The notes under the pieces were generated by a model that was not told the origin of the DNA, did not search any database, and was given only the letters and a program-made list of their open reading frames with translations. Below, piece after piece: positions 45,282-53,527 of a DNA stretch of 64,000 nt. Origin of the DNA: Streptomyces sp. RKND-216 (GTDB taxonomy: Bacteria; Actinomycetota; Actinomycetes; Streptomycetales; Streptomycetaceae); contig NZ_SSBQ01000002.1 of NCBI RefSeq assembly GCF_004795255.1, positions 2,371,001-2,435,000 of the forward strand, given 5' to 3'. Each line of letters starts with the position of its first letter. Position 1 is the stretch's first letter. Both the position numbers and the translations under genes were made by a program.

Positions 45282-47032
45282 GAGGTGCGAGCCCTTCTTC
45301 GCTGCGGCCGCTTCTCGCTGGGCCGCTTCACGGGGTCGCCCGCCTCGATCTGCGCGGCCCGGCGCTGCGCGCCGAAGTCCGCCAGCGCCTCGGCGAGCTT
45401 GTGGACCGACGGCTCGGGCGACAGGACGTCCACACGCAGCCCGTGCTCCTCGGCGGTCTTCGCCGTGGCGGGGCCGATGCAGGCGATCACGGTGACGTTG
45501 TGCGGCTTGCCCGCGATGCCGACCAGGTTCCGGACAGTGGAGGACGAGGTGAAGAGCACCGCGTCGAACCCGCCGCCCTTGATCGCCTCACGAGTGGTGG
45601 CCGGCGGCGGCGAGGCGCGCACCGTGCGGTACGCGGTCACGTCGTCGACCTCCCAGCCGAGTTCGATCAGCCCGGCGACGAGCGTCTCGGTGGCGATATC
45701 GGCACGCGGCAGGAAGACGCGGTCGATCGGGTCGAACACCGGGTCGTACGGCGGCCAGTCCTCCAGCAGCCCGGCGGCGGACTGCTCGCCGCTGGGCACC
45801 AGGTCCGGCTTCACGCCGAAGTCGACCAGCGCCTTGGCGGTCTGCTCGCCGACGGCGGCGACCTTGATCCCGGCGAAGGCCCGCGCGTCCAGCCCGTACT
45901 CCTCGAACTTCTCCCGCACCGCCTTCACGGCGTTGAAGGAGGTGAACGCGATCCACTCGTACCGGCCGGTGACCAGGCCCTTCACGGCCCGCTCCATCTG
46001 CTGCGGGGTGCGCGGCGGCTCCACGGCGATGGTCGGCACCTCGGCGGGCACCGCGCCGTACGAACGGAGCTGGTCGGAGAGCGAGGCGGCCTGCTCCTTG
46101 GTGCGCGGCACCAGGACCTGCCAGCCGAACAGCGGCTTGGACTCGAACCAGGCCAGCCGGTCCCGCTGCGCGGGCGCGCTGCGCTCGCCGACCACGGCTA
46201 TCACCGGCTGCGCGCCGTCCGCCGCGGGCAGCACCTTCGCCGACTTCAGGGTCTGCTGGAGGGTGCCAAGGGTGGCACTCCAGGTGCGCTGACGGGTGGT
46301 GGTGCCGGCGATGGTCACCGAGACCGGGGTGTCCGGCTTGCGCCCGGCGGCGACGAGTTCGCCGGCGGTGCCGGTCACCGTCTCCAGAGTGCTGGAGACG
46401 ACCACGGTGGAATCGCTGGAGCCGAGCTCGGTCCAGCATCTCGCGTCGGCGGTCGCCGCGTCGACGAACCGCACGTCGGCGCCGTGCTCGTCGCGCAGCG
46501 GCACACCGGCGTAGGCGGGCACGCCGACCGCGTTAGCGATGCCCGGCACCACCTCGAAGGTGATGCCCTCGTCGGCGCAGGCGAGCATCTCCCGGGCGGC
46601 GTCGGCGTCCAGCCCCGGGTCACCCGCGACGGCACGTACGACCCGCTTGCCGCTGCGTGCGGCCGCCATGACAACATGTGCCCAATCGCCTGCGCTGTCG
46701 GGGGAGTTGGGACCCTCGTGTGTCCCGGAACCGTCGTCCACCGCGCGCAGCGGGGTGTCCACGCCTGCCCGCGCATGGGTGCGCACGATGTCGTGCACCT
46801 GCGGGTCGGCGACGAGCACGTCGGCGTGCGACAGCGCCTCGACGGCGCGCAGCGTGAGCAGTCCCGGGTCCCCGGGGCCGGCACCGAGGAAGGTGACGTG
46901 CCCGTGGGCTCCGTACAGGTGCGGGGCCGCTGCGGGAGCGACGGCCTGGGCGGGCGCCGGTGCGGCGGCCGCCGCGGTGGTCGGCGACGCCGTGCTGCGG
47001 TCGGCCGGCGTCTTGGCGGTGGTGGGGCTCAA
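45278..47032 (-). CDS. hemD: HemD: uroporphyrinogen-III synthase with N-terminal SUMT-like domain
   Basis: 584 residues, a fusion. The N-terminal 290 residues resemble uroporphyrinogen-III methyltransferase: [18 protein letters not shown] is intact, [14 protein letters not shown] and GTTTRQRTW remain, but the usual LKGGDPFVFGRG stretch is [12 protein letters not shown] and the usual THRG after the PAYAG motif is RDEHG. The C-terminal 270 residues are uroporphyrinogen-III synthase ([41 protein letters not shown]). The start is TTG, overlapping the hemC stop (TTGA), with GGGAG 8 nt upstream. A Pro/Ala/Thr-rich leader of about 35 residues precedes the first domain. Confidence 0.92.
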   Translation of the reverse strand: MSPTTAKTPADRSTASPTTAAAAAPAPAQAVAPAAAPHLYGAHGHVTFLGAGPGDPGLLTLRAVEALSHADVLVADPQVHDIVRTHARAGVDTPLRAVDDGSGTHEGPNSPDSAGDWAHVVMAAARSGKRVVRAVAGDPGLDADAAREMLACADEGITFEVVPGIANAVGVPAYAGVPLRDEHGADVRFVDAATADARCWTELGSSDSTVVVSSTLETVTGTAGELVAAGRKPDTPVSVTIAGTTTRQRTWSATLGTLQQTLKSAKVLPAADGAQPVIAVVGERSAPAQRDRLAWFESKPLFGWQVLVPRTKEQAASLSDQLRSYGAVPAEVPTIAVEPPRTPQQMERAVKGLVTGRYEWIAFTSFNAVKAVREKFEEYGLDARAFAGIKVAAVGEQTAKALVDFGVKPDLVPSGEQSAAGLLEDWPPYDPVFDPIDRVFLPRADIATETLVAGLIELGWEVDDVTAYRTVRASPPPATTREAIKGGGFDAVLFTSSSTVRNLVGIAGKPHNVTVIACIGPATAKTAEEHGLRVDVLSPEPSVHKLAEALADFGAQRRAAQIEAGDPVKRPSEKRPQRRRARTS

Positions 47033-48069
47033 AGTGCTCGCTCCCCCATCAGACCGGCCGCACCCTTGGCGAGCATCTCGTCGGCGAGTCGGCGCCCCAT
47101 CCTCTGCGGGGTCGCTCTGTCGTCGGCGGACGCCGGTGCGGGACCGGTGGTGGACAGCTGCACCAGCGTCTTGCCGTCGGTGGTGCCGACGACGCCACGC
47201 AGGCGCATTTCGGTGACGGTCCGCCCGTCGCCCGGAAGGTCCGCGAGCGCCCCGACGGGTGCGCTGCAGCCGGCCTCCAGGGCGGCGAGCAGGGTGCGCT
47301 CGGCGGTCACGGCGGCCCGCGTGTGCGGGTCGTCGAGCTCGACGAGCTGCGCGGCGAGGAGTACGTCGGTCGCGACGCACTCGACGGCCAGTGCCCCCTG
47401 GCCGGGGGCGGGAAGTACGGTGTCCGGGGAGAGCAGTTCGGTGACCTCGTCGGCCCGTCCGACCCGGTTCAGCCCCGCGGCGGCGAGCACGACCGCGTCG
47501 AGCTCGCCCGAGCGCACGTACCCGATCCGCGTGTCGATATTCCCCCGGATCGGCACCGTTTCGATCACGACGCCCAGCGCCCGCGCCCAGGCCTCCAGCT
47601 GCGCCATGCGGCGCGGCGATCCGGTGCCGATGCGCGCCGGGCGGCCCGCGCGCTCGCCGCTGCGGGCGAGCTGCTCGAAGTCAAGGCCGTCGCGGGCGAT
47701 GAGCGCGTCGCGCGGGTCCTCGCGAACCGGGATGGCCGCCAGGTGCAGCTCCTCGGGCTGGCTGGTGGGCAGGTCCTTCAGCGAGTGGACGGCGAAGTCG
47801 ATCTCGCCGCGCAGCAGCGCGTCGCGCAGCGCGGTGACGAACACGCCGGTACCGCCGATCTGCGCCAGGTGTTCACGGCTGGTGTCGCCGTAGGTGGTGA
47901 TCTGCACCAGTTCGACCGGGCGGCCGGTGAGCCGGCGCACGGCCTCCGCGACCTGCTCGGACTGGGCCATCGCCAGCTTGCTGCGACGGGTGCCCAGCCG
48001 GAGGGCGCCGGCGTCGAGGCCGGCGTCCGGGCCGGTGCCGGGGCCGCCGTGGGTGGGGCCGGTGCTCAT
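47029..48069 (-). CDS. hemC: Hydroxymethylbilane synthase
   Basis: 346 residues. HemC polymerises four porphobilinogens. The dipyrromethane cofactor Cys lies in LEAGCSAPVGA; the active-site Asp is in VHSLKDLPT; RLGTRRSKLAMAQ is the N-terminal signature. The ATG overlaps hemA by 4 bp; the TTGA overlap links it to hemD. About 20 Gly/Pro-rich residues precede the family start. Confidence 0.95.
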   Translation of the reverse strand: MSTGPTHGGPGTGPDAGLDAGALRLGTRRSKLAMAQSEQVAEAVRRLTGRPVELVQITTYGDTSREHLAQIGGTGVFVTALRDALLRGEIDFAVHSLKDLPTSQPEELHLAAIPVREDPRDALIARDGLDFEQLARSGERAGRPARIGTGSPRRMAQLEAWARALGVVIETVPIRGNIDTRIGYVRSGELDAVVLAAAGLNRVGRADEVTELLSPDTVLPAPGQGALAVECVATDVLLAAQLVELDDPHTRAAVTAERTLLAALEAGCSAPVGALADLPGDGRTVTEMRLRGVVGTTDGKTLVQLSTTGPAPASADDRATPQRMGRRLADEMLAKGAAGLMGERAL

Positions 48070-49613
48070 TGCCGCTCCTGTTCCGGGTTGCTGACCGCGG
48101 CGACGGCCTGCGGGTCGAGGTCGAAGAGCTCGCGAAGGGCGTCGGCGTACCCGGCGCCGCCAGGCTCGCCGGCGAGCTGCTTGACCCGTACGGTCGGCGC
48201 GTGCAGGAGCTTGTCCACGACACGCCGGACGGTCTGGGTGATCTCTGCGCGCTGCTTGTCGTCGAGACCCGGGAGCCTGCCGTCGAGGCGCGTCATCTCG
48301 GCGGCGACCACGTCGGAGGCCATGGCGCGCAGCGCGACGACCGTGGGGGTGATGACGGCGGCCCGCTGGGCGGCGCCGAAGGCGGCGACCTCCTCGGCGA
48401 CGATGCCGCGCGCGGCATCGACGTCGGAGGCCATGGGGGCGTCGGCGGCGGCCTCGGCCAGCGATTCGATGTCGACCAGGCGCACGTCGTCGAGCCGGTG
48501 CACGGCCGCGTCCACGTCCCGCGGCATGGCGAGGTCCAGCACTCCGACGATCCGCCGCCCACCCGGGCCTGGGCCGGCGTCCCCGGCCGCCGCACCGTGC
48601 GCGGCGTCCCGTGCCCCGTCGCGCGCGGCGAGCGCGGCGCGGACATCGTCGGCCGTCAGCACGATCCCGGTCGCACCGGTGCAGGACACCACGATGTCGG
48701 CGTACGGCAGCTCCGCGTGGATCTCCTCCACGGCCACGGCCCGCGCGGCGAAGCGGCGGGGTGGGGCGTCGCCTGCGTAATCTCCGGTGCCACCGGCCTC
48801 CGCTTCGGTACACAGCCCGCGGCCGGAAGCCTCCGCCCCCACGGACGGGCCCGCGCCGAGGGACCCGGGCTGCACGTCCGCGAGCCCGGCGAAGCCGTAC
48901 TCGTCGGCGAGGCTCGCAGCGAGGCGCTGCGCGCGGGACACGGTGCGGTTGACGATCACCAGTTCGGTGACACCACAGCGCGCGAGCGTGGTCGCGGCCA
49001 GCGAGGACATCGAGCCCGCGCCGATCACCAGCGCGCGCCGGCCGGCGATCCAGCGGGCCACGTCGTCCTCCGCCCCGGATGCCGCCAGCGAGACGAGCGT
49101 CTCCAGGCCGAAGGTGACCAGGGACTGTCCCGCCCGGTCGATGCCGGTCTCGGTGTGGGCGCGCTTGCCCACCCGCAGCGCCTGCTGGAAAAGGTCGTTG
49201 AGCAGCCGCCCGGCGGTGTGCTCGTCCTGCGCGACGGCGAGGGCGTCCTTGATCTGGCCGAGGACCTGGCCCTCGCCGACGACCATCGAGTCCAGCCCGC
49301 ACGCCACCGAGAACAGGTGGTGCACGGCACGGTCCTCGTAGTGCACGTACAGATAGGGCGTCAGCTCGTCCAGCGCGACGCCGCTGTGCCGGGCCAGCAT
49401 GGTGGACAGTTCGGCGACACCGGCGTGGAACTTGTCGACGTCCGCGTACAGCTCCAGCCGGTTGCACGTGGCGAGCACCGCCGCCTCGGCGGCGGGCTCG
49501 GTGCCGACCGTGTCGTGCAGCAACTTGCCGCGCGTAGACGCCTCGAGCGCGACACGCTCGAGGACGCTGACCGGGGCGCTGCGGTGACTCAGCCCGACGA
49601 CGAGGAGACTCAT
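48066..49613 (-). CDS. hemA: Glutamyl-tRNA reductase
   Basis: 515 residues. HemA reduces glutamyl-tRNA to glutamate-1-semialdehyde with NADPH. Catalytic Cys50 lies in LATCNRLELY; the specificity loop contains GLDSMVVGEGQVLGQIKDA; the Rossmann motif is LVIGAGSMSSLAA; the C-terminal helices form the dimerisation domain. An insert of about 45 residues (GLGAGPSV-like, with one Cys) interrupts the NADPH domain around residue 235, and a second Gly/Ala loop follows near residue 310. ATG overlaps rex by 4 bp and hemC by 4 bp. Confidence 0.95.
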   Translation of the reverse strand: MSLLVVGLSHRSAPVSVLERVALEASTRGKLLHDTVGTEPAAEAAVLATCNRLELYADVDKFHAGVAELSTMLARHSGVALDELTPYLYVHYEDRAVHHLFSVACGLDSMVVGEGQVLGQIKDALAVAQDEHTAGRLLNDLFQQALRVGKRAHTETGIDRAGQSLVTFGLETLVSLAASGAEDDVARWIAGRRALVIGAGSMSSLAATTLARCGVTELVIVNRTVSRAQRLAASLADEYGFAGLADVQPGSLGAGPSVGAEASGRGLCTEAEAGGTGDYAGDAPPRRFAARAVAVEEIHAELPYADIVVSCTGATGIVLTADDVRAALAARDGARDAAHGAAAGDAGPGPGGRRIVGVLDLAMPRDVDAAVHRLDDVRLVDIESLAEAAADAPMASDVDAARGIVAEEVAAFGAAQRAAVITPTVVALRAMASDVVAAEMTRLDGRLPGLDDKQRAEITQTVRRVVDKLLHAPTVRVKQLAGEPGGAGYADALRELFDLDPQAVAAVSNPEQERQ

Positions 49614-50386
49614 GCCGGCATCACGGCGGGCACGTCCCCGTCAGGTCCCGAGTCGGGCCGCTTCGTCACCGCGGCGGCCGGCGGTGCCGCGGGCGGCGCC
49701 GTCTCCTCCAGCGGCGCCTCCTCGCCGGCCTTGCGCTGCTCGTGGAAGGCGAGGATCTGCAGCTCTATGGACAGGTCCACCTTGCGCACGTCGACGCCCT
49801 CGGGAACCGAGAGCACGGTGGGCGCGAAGTTGAGGATGGAGGTCACCCCGGCCGCGACGAGCCGGTCGCACACCTGCTGCGCCGCACCTGCGGGGGTGGC
49901 GATGACGCCGATGGAGACGCCGTTCTCCGCGATGATCTTCTCGAGTTCGTCGCTGTGCTCGACCGGGATGCCGGCGACCGTGCGACCGGTCAGGGCGGGG
50001 TCGGCGTCGATGAGCGAGGCGACGCGGAATCCCCTGGAGGCGAAGCCGCCGTAGTTCGCGAGCGCGGCGCCGAGGTTGCCGATACCGACGATGACGACCG
50101 GCCAGTCCTGAGTGAGGCCCAACTCGCGGGAGATCTGGTAGACGAGGTATTCGACGTCGTAGCCGACACCACGAGTGCCGTAGGAGCCGAGGTAGGAGAA
50201 GTCCTTGCGCAGCTTCGCCGAGTTGACCCCTGCCGCCGCGGCCAGCTCCTCGGAGGAGACCGTGGGCACCGAACGCTCCGAGAGCGCGGTCAGTGCGCGC
50301 AGATACAGCGGCAGACGGGCAACGGTGGCCTCGGGAATCCCTCGGCTCGCTCTCGTCGCCGGTCGGTGGTTTCGGCTGGTTGCCAC
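49610..50386 (-). CDS. rex: Redox-sensing transcriptional repressor Rex
   Basis: 258 residues. An N-terminal winged helix (PEATVARLPLYLRALTAL; AAAAGVNSAKLRKDFSYLG) is followed by the NAD(H)-binding Rossmann domain (VVIVGIGNLGAALANYGGF) and a domain-swapped C-terminal helix. The C-terminus has a 35-residue Pro/Ala tail. Rex releases DNA when NADH is high, so the hem genes that follow are induced under oxygen limitation. GTG at 50386 has AGGAG 4 nt upstream; a longer frame exists but has no family match. A Rex operator lies 107 bp upstream, so the operon is autoregulated. Confidence 0.96.
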   Translation of the reverse strand: MATSRNHRPATRASRGIPEATVARLPLYLRALTALSERSVPTVSSEELAAAAGVNSAKLRKDFSYLGSYGTRGVGYDVEYLVYQISRELGLTQDWPVVIVGIGNLGAALANYGGFASRGFRVASLIDADPALTGRTVAGIPVEHSDELEKIIAENGVSIGVIATPAGAAQQVCDRLVAAGVTSILNFAPTVLSVPEGVDVRKVDLSIELQILAFHEQRKAGEEAPLEETAPPAAPPAAAVTKRPDSGPDGDVPAVMPA

Positions 50387-50492
50387 GGTGCTCCTGCCGG
50401 TTGCGCGAAGCGGTGAGCGGCCGTACGCCGGGTGCGTCGCGTACGTCGCTGCGCACGTTCCCGGACCGCTCCGTCGCGCCCAGGCTATGCCT

Positions 50493-50510
50493 TTGTGAAC
50501 GCGTGCACAA
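50493..50510. promoter_or_regulatory. Rex operator (ROP site) of the rex-hem operon
   Basis: TTGTGAACGCGTGCACAA is a near-perfect match to the Rex consensus TGTGAACGCGTTCACA, with one mismatch in the right half. It lies in the intergenic region upstream of rex, as established for S. coelicolor. Confidence 0.85.
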
Positions 50511-50691
50511 AGATGGTGTCCGTTTTGCCCTGGCAACGTGACCGGTGCCACACGCACCAAGGGGGACACGCGTCACACTCCTCACGTATACGCCCCCCGA
50601 CGGCAAAACGACGTCGATGATAGTCGAATTCCAGCCGATTCCGGGCACCCGAGCCACCAGCCTACCGGCCGGTAGAACCTCCGCCGACCAT

Positions 50692-50730
50692 GTGCGGGGC
50701 CGCACCCCTCCGGATGCGGCCCGGCCGCAC
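50692..50730 (-). terminator. Hairpin terminator after the glutaredoxin-like gene
   Basis: GTGCGGGGCCGCA pairs imperfectly with TGCGGCCCGGCCGCAC, ending 2 bp from the stop codon on the minus strand. It separates the gene from the rex promoter region (50387-50691), which holds the Rex operator and no gene. Confidence 0.55.
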
Positions 50731-50731
50731 A

Positions 50732-50968
50732 TCAGCCGGCCAGCGCCCGCCGCAGGCGCTCCGGGTCGACGCGCCAGAAGTCGTGCTGCGCGCCGTCGAC
50801 CAGCACCACCGGGATCTGCTCCCAGTACGCGCGGTACAGCTCCTGGTCCTGGTTGATGTCCTTCTCCTCCCAGACGGCACCCGTCTCGGCGCAGACCCGG
50901 TCGATCGTGTCCCGCGCGACGTCGCACAGGTGACAGCCGGGCTTTCCGATCAGCGTCACGGTCTTCAT
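50732..50968 (-). CDS. Glutaredoxin-like thioredoxin-fold protein
   Basis: 78 residues. The redox site is CHLC (Cys12, Cys15) in [28 protein letters not shown] and [17 protein letters not shown] give the thioredoxin fold with the cis-Pro. The small size fits NrdH/glutaredoxin-like proteins of the DUF836 type. It lies directly upstream of the rex operon, as the homologous gene does next to hemA in mycobacteria. Substrate unknown. Confidence 0.88.
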   Translation of the reverse strand: MKTVTLIGKPGCHLCDVARDTIDRVCAETGAVWEEKDINQDQELYRAYWEQIPVVLVDGAQHDFWRVDPERLRRALAG

Positions 50969-51098
50969 GCCCCCATTGTCCAGCCACCCGGACCGCGTCC
51001 CGCACGCGCGTGCGGGACGTACGGCCGTCCTGATGCCGTACGGCGAGCCGACATCCGTCCGTAACGGACCGCTGCCCCGGACTGGCTATGCTCGCCGT

Positions 51099-52016
51099 AT
51101 GCCTCTTCCCTCCTGGCTCACCCGGCCCGAGCGGGCCGCGACCGCGCGCAGCGTCCTCGCGGGCGAGGCAGCCGCGGAGGCCGCACGGAAGCAGGAGGCG
51201 GCAGCGCCCGAGCCGCCCGCGGCACCGGAGTTCCCGGTCGCCGGCGACACCCGCGCCGCCGCGTTCTTCGACCTGGACAACACGGTCATGCAGGGCGCCG
51301 CCCTCTTCCACTTCGGCCGCGGACTGTACAAGCGGCGCTTCTTCGAGAAGCGCGAGCTCGCCCGCTTCGCCTGGCAGCAGGCGTACTTCCGGCTGGCCGG
51401 CGCGGAGAACGCCGGACACATGCAGGACGCCCGCGACAGCGCACTCTCCATCGTCAAGGGCCACCGGGTCAGCGAACTGATGGAGATCGGCGAGGAGATC
51501 TACGACGAGTACATGGCCGGCCGCATCTGGCCCGGCACCCGCGCGCTGGCACAGGCCCACCTGGACGCCGGTCAGCGGGTGTGGCTGGTAACCGCCGCCC
51601 CGGTGGAGACCGCGACCATCATCGCCCGACGCCTCGGCCTGACGGGCGCACTGGGCACGGTCGCCGAATCGGTGGACGGCGTCTACACCGGCCGTCTGGT
51701 CGGTGAACCGCTGCACGGCCCGGCCAAGGCGGAGGCGGTGCGTGCGCTGGCCGTCGCCGAGGACCTGGAACTGGAGCGCTGCGCGGCGTACAGCGACTCG
51801 GCGAACGACATCCCGATGCTGTCGCTCGTCGGCCATCCGTACGCGATCAATCCGGACAGCTCGCTGCGCGCCCACGCCGCCCGGGAGGGCTGGCGGTTGC
51901 GCGACTACCGCACCGGACGGAAGGCCGCGAAGATCGGCATCCCGGCCGCCGCGGGCGTGGGCGCCGTGGCCGGCGGCACCGCCGCCGCGCTGGCCATCCA
52001 CCGCCGGCGCCGCTGA
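51099..52016 (+). CDS. HAD-IB family hydrolase (SerB1-like phosphatase)
   Basis: 305 residues. The HAD nucleophile motif is [11 protein letters not shown] (Asp58, Asp60); the Lys motif and [11 protein letters not shown] (motif IV) follow; the cap contains [14 protein letters not shown]. The C-terminus has a hydrophobic segment ([18 protein letters not shown]) and a basic end, so it may be membrane-anchored. The family hydrolyses phosphoserine-like or lipid-linked phosphates. No clear ribosome-binding site: a TATGCT box just upstream suggests a leaderless transcript. Divergent from the glutaredoxin-like gene. Confidence 0.9.
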   Translation: MPLPSWLTRPERAATARSVLAGEAAAEAARKQEAAAPEPPAAPEFPVAGDTRAAAFFDLDNTVMQGAALFHFGRGLYKRRFFEKRELARFAWQQAYFRLAGAENAGHMQDARDSALSIVKGHRVSELMEIGEEIYDEYMAGRIWPGTRALAQAHLDAGQRVWLVTAAPVETATIIARRLGLTGALGTVAESVDGVYTGRLVGEPLHGPAKAEAVRALAVAEDLELERCAAYSDSANDIPMLSLVGHPYAINPDSSLRAHAAREGWRLRDYRTGRKAAKIGIPAAAGVGAVAGGTAAALAIHRRRR

Positions 52017-52081
52017 ACCGGGCCCCTGAGCCGCGCCACGGGCACGGGGCGTCCGGGTGGTGGGCCGTCCGACGGTGCGGG

Positions 52082-52113
52082 CCGTTCGGGCCGTCGTACA
52101 CCGGGCCGAACGG
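52082..52113 (+). terminator. Possible terminator after the HAD-IB gene
   Basis: CCGTTCGG-G-CCG pairs with CGG-G-CCGAACGG across an 8-10-nt loop, 65 bp past the stop codon. Confidence 0.45.
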
Positions 52114-52465
52114 TCAGCCACCGATCAGCGGCGCGAAAACGGCAGACCGTGACGCGCGTCGCAGGCGCATCCCGCCGTCTTACCCCCACCTGCGCTCCCC
52201 CAGACATGACTCTGACACTCGGTCAGAAACGGTCATAGAAGCATCAGATTTCGCCTATCAAGTGATCACCATGTCACTCGCGTTCGAATACTTCTCGACT
52301 CCCAACCCGTAACAGAACAGACCGAATCGACGATTTCAGCAACTAGGCGTAGCACTGCCTGTACGAAGCGTTATTCTCCTCAGACGCCTGCGAAACCTCT
52401 CCGCCCCTGACCGGGCGAATCGGTCCCGCAGTGCACGTGATGGAAGCTCTGCCTCTGGGAGTCCC
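52114..52465 (+). promoter_or_regulatory. AT-rich bldN promoter region
   Basis: No gene in 52017-52465. From about 52200 to 52400 the base composition drops clearly below the surrounding GC level, as expected for a complex developmental promoter. It contains the inverted repeat AGTGA (52261-52265) / TCACT (52274-52278), enclosing the palindrome GTGATCAC. In S. coelicolor the bldN promoter is a direct BldD target; this repeat is a candidate regulator site but I cannot show it is the BldD box. Confidence 0.5.
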
Positions 52466-53323
52466 GTGTACCCACACGTCGGGGTTGACGCCTCGGGCCT
52501 GGCTACGCTGCGCACCTCGGTCGTCGACCGACTGCGCACGATCGTCCCCACCGCGTACGCCGTGCCCGCCCTCGCCGCAGCCGCACCTGTCCCCGCACGC
52601 CCCTGCTACGCACTGGCCGACAGCACCGCCACAGGCGCTGCGGCCGGCCCCCGGGTCGCCGGCAGACGGCGCGGCGCCTCCGGCACCGGAACGGCCACCC
52701 GGGGTTCCTCCGGCGCCGCGACCCGCGGCGCCTCCGGTACCGCGACCCGCCGACGGCCCGCCGTCGGCGACACCGAGGCCCGCCGCATGATGGACCTGGT
52801 CGAGCGCGCCCAGAACGGAGAGGCCGACGCCTTCGGCCGGCTCTACGACCAGTACAGCGACACCGTCTACCGGTACATCTACTACCGCGTCGGCGGCCGG
52901 GCCACAGCCGAGGACCTGACCAGCGAGACGTTCCTGCGGGCGCTGCGCCGGATCGGCACCTTCACCTGGCAGGGCCGCGACTTCGGCGCCTGGCTGGTGA
53001 CCATCGCCCGGAATCTGGTCGCCGACCACTTCAAGTCCAGCCGGTTCCGGCTGGAGGTGACCACCGGGGAGATGCTCGACGCCAACGAGGTCGAGCGCAG
53101 CCCGGAGGACTCCGTGCTGGAGCGACTGTCCAACGACGCCCTGATCGACGCGGTGCGCCGGCTCAACCCGCAGCAGCAGGAGTGCGTCACGCTCCGGTTC
53201 CTGCACGGGCTCACCGTCGCCGAGACCGCGCGCATCATGGGCAAGAACGAGGGGGCGATCAAGACCCTCCAGTACCGGGCGGTCCGGACCCTGGCCCGCC
53301 TGATGCCCGAAGACGTTAGATGA
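52466..53323 (+). CDS. bldN: ECF sigma factor BldN
   Basis: 285 residues. BldN directs chaplin and rodlin genes for aerial hypha formation. The N-terminal 100 residues are the pro-domain (MYPHVGVDASGLATLR; VPTAYAVPAL) plus a repetitive Thr/Arg/Gly linker with three near-copies of ATRGASG. Sigma region 2 (AFGRLYDQYSDTVYRYIYYR; EDLTSETFLRALRR) and region 4 (LNPQQQECVTLRFLHGLTV; GAIKTLQYRAVRTLARL) follow. The GTG has GGGAG 4 nt upstream. Downstream lie its anti-sigma gene rsbN and a BldN-type promoter. BldN is made as a proprotein that is processed in S. coelicolor. Confidence 0.95.
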   Translation: MYPHVGVDASGLATLRTSVVDRLRTIVPTAYAVPALAAAAPVPARPCYALADSTATGAAAGPRVAGRRRGASGTGTATRGSSGAATRGASGTATRRRPAVGDTEARRMMDLVERAQNGEADAFGRLYDQYSDTVYRYIYYRVGGRATAEDLTSETFLRALRRIGTFTWQGRDFGAWLVTIARNLVADHFKSSRFRLEVTTGEMLDANEVERSPEDSVLERLSNDALIDAVRRLNPQQQECVTLRFLHGLTVAETARIMGKNEGAIKTLQYRAVRTLARLMPEDVR

Positions 53324-53368
53324 CCACAGGTGACACGCCATGCGCTCGCGGTCACATCATCGTGACTC

Positions 53369-53397
53369 CGTAACCCGTCCGGCGCTCGGATCGTTGG
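53369..53397 (+). promoter_or_regulatory. Predicted BldN-dependent promoter of rsbN
   Basis: CGTAAC at 53369-53374 and CGTTGG at 53392-53397 with a 17-nt spacer match the -35/-10 elements described for BldN promoters. It lies between bldN and rsbN, so the sigma factor would drive its own anti-sigma factor. Confidence 0.65.
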
Positions 53398-53527
53398 GGG
53401 GAATGCAGACTCCCCGCAGCGGCGACACGCCGACCCGCGTTCACTCGATCGGGTGTACGCGCACAGGCGGCGCAACCCACCCCCTGCCGCGGGGAGTCCA
53501 CCGTGCTGATGAGAGGAGGTGCCGCCC

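Noticed and set aside
52082..52260. Possible small RNA in the HAD-IB to bldN gap
   Set aside because: Only a simple hairpin is visible, better explained as a terminator; no promoter with a second terminator was found.
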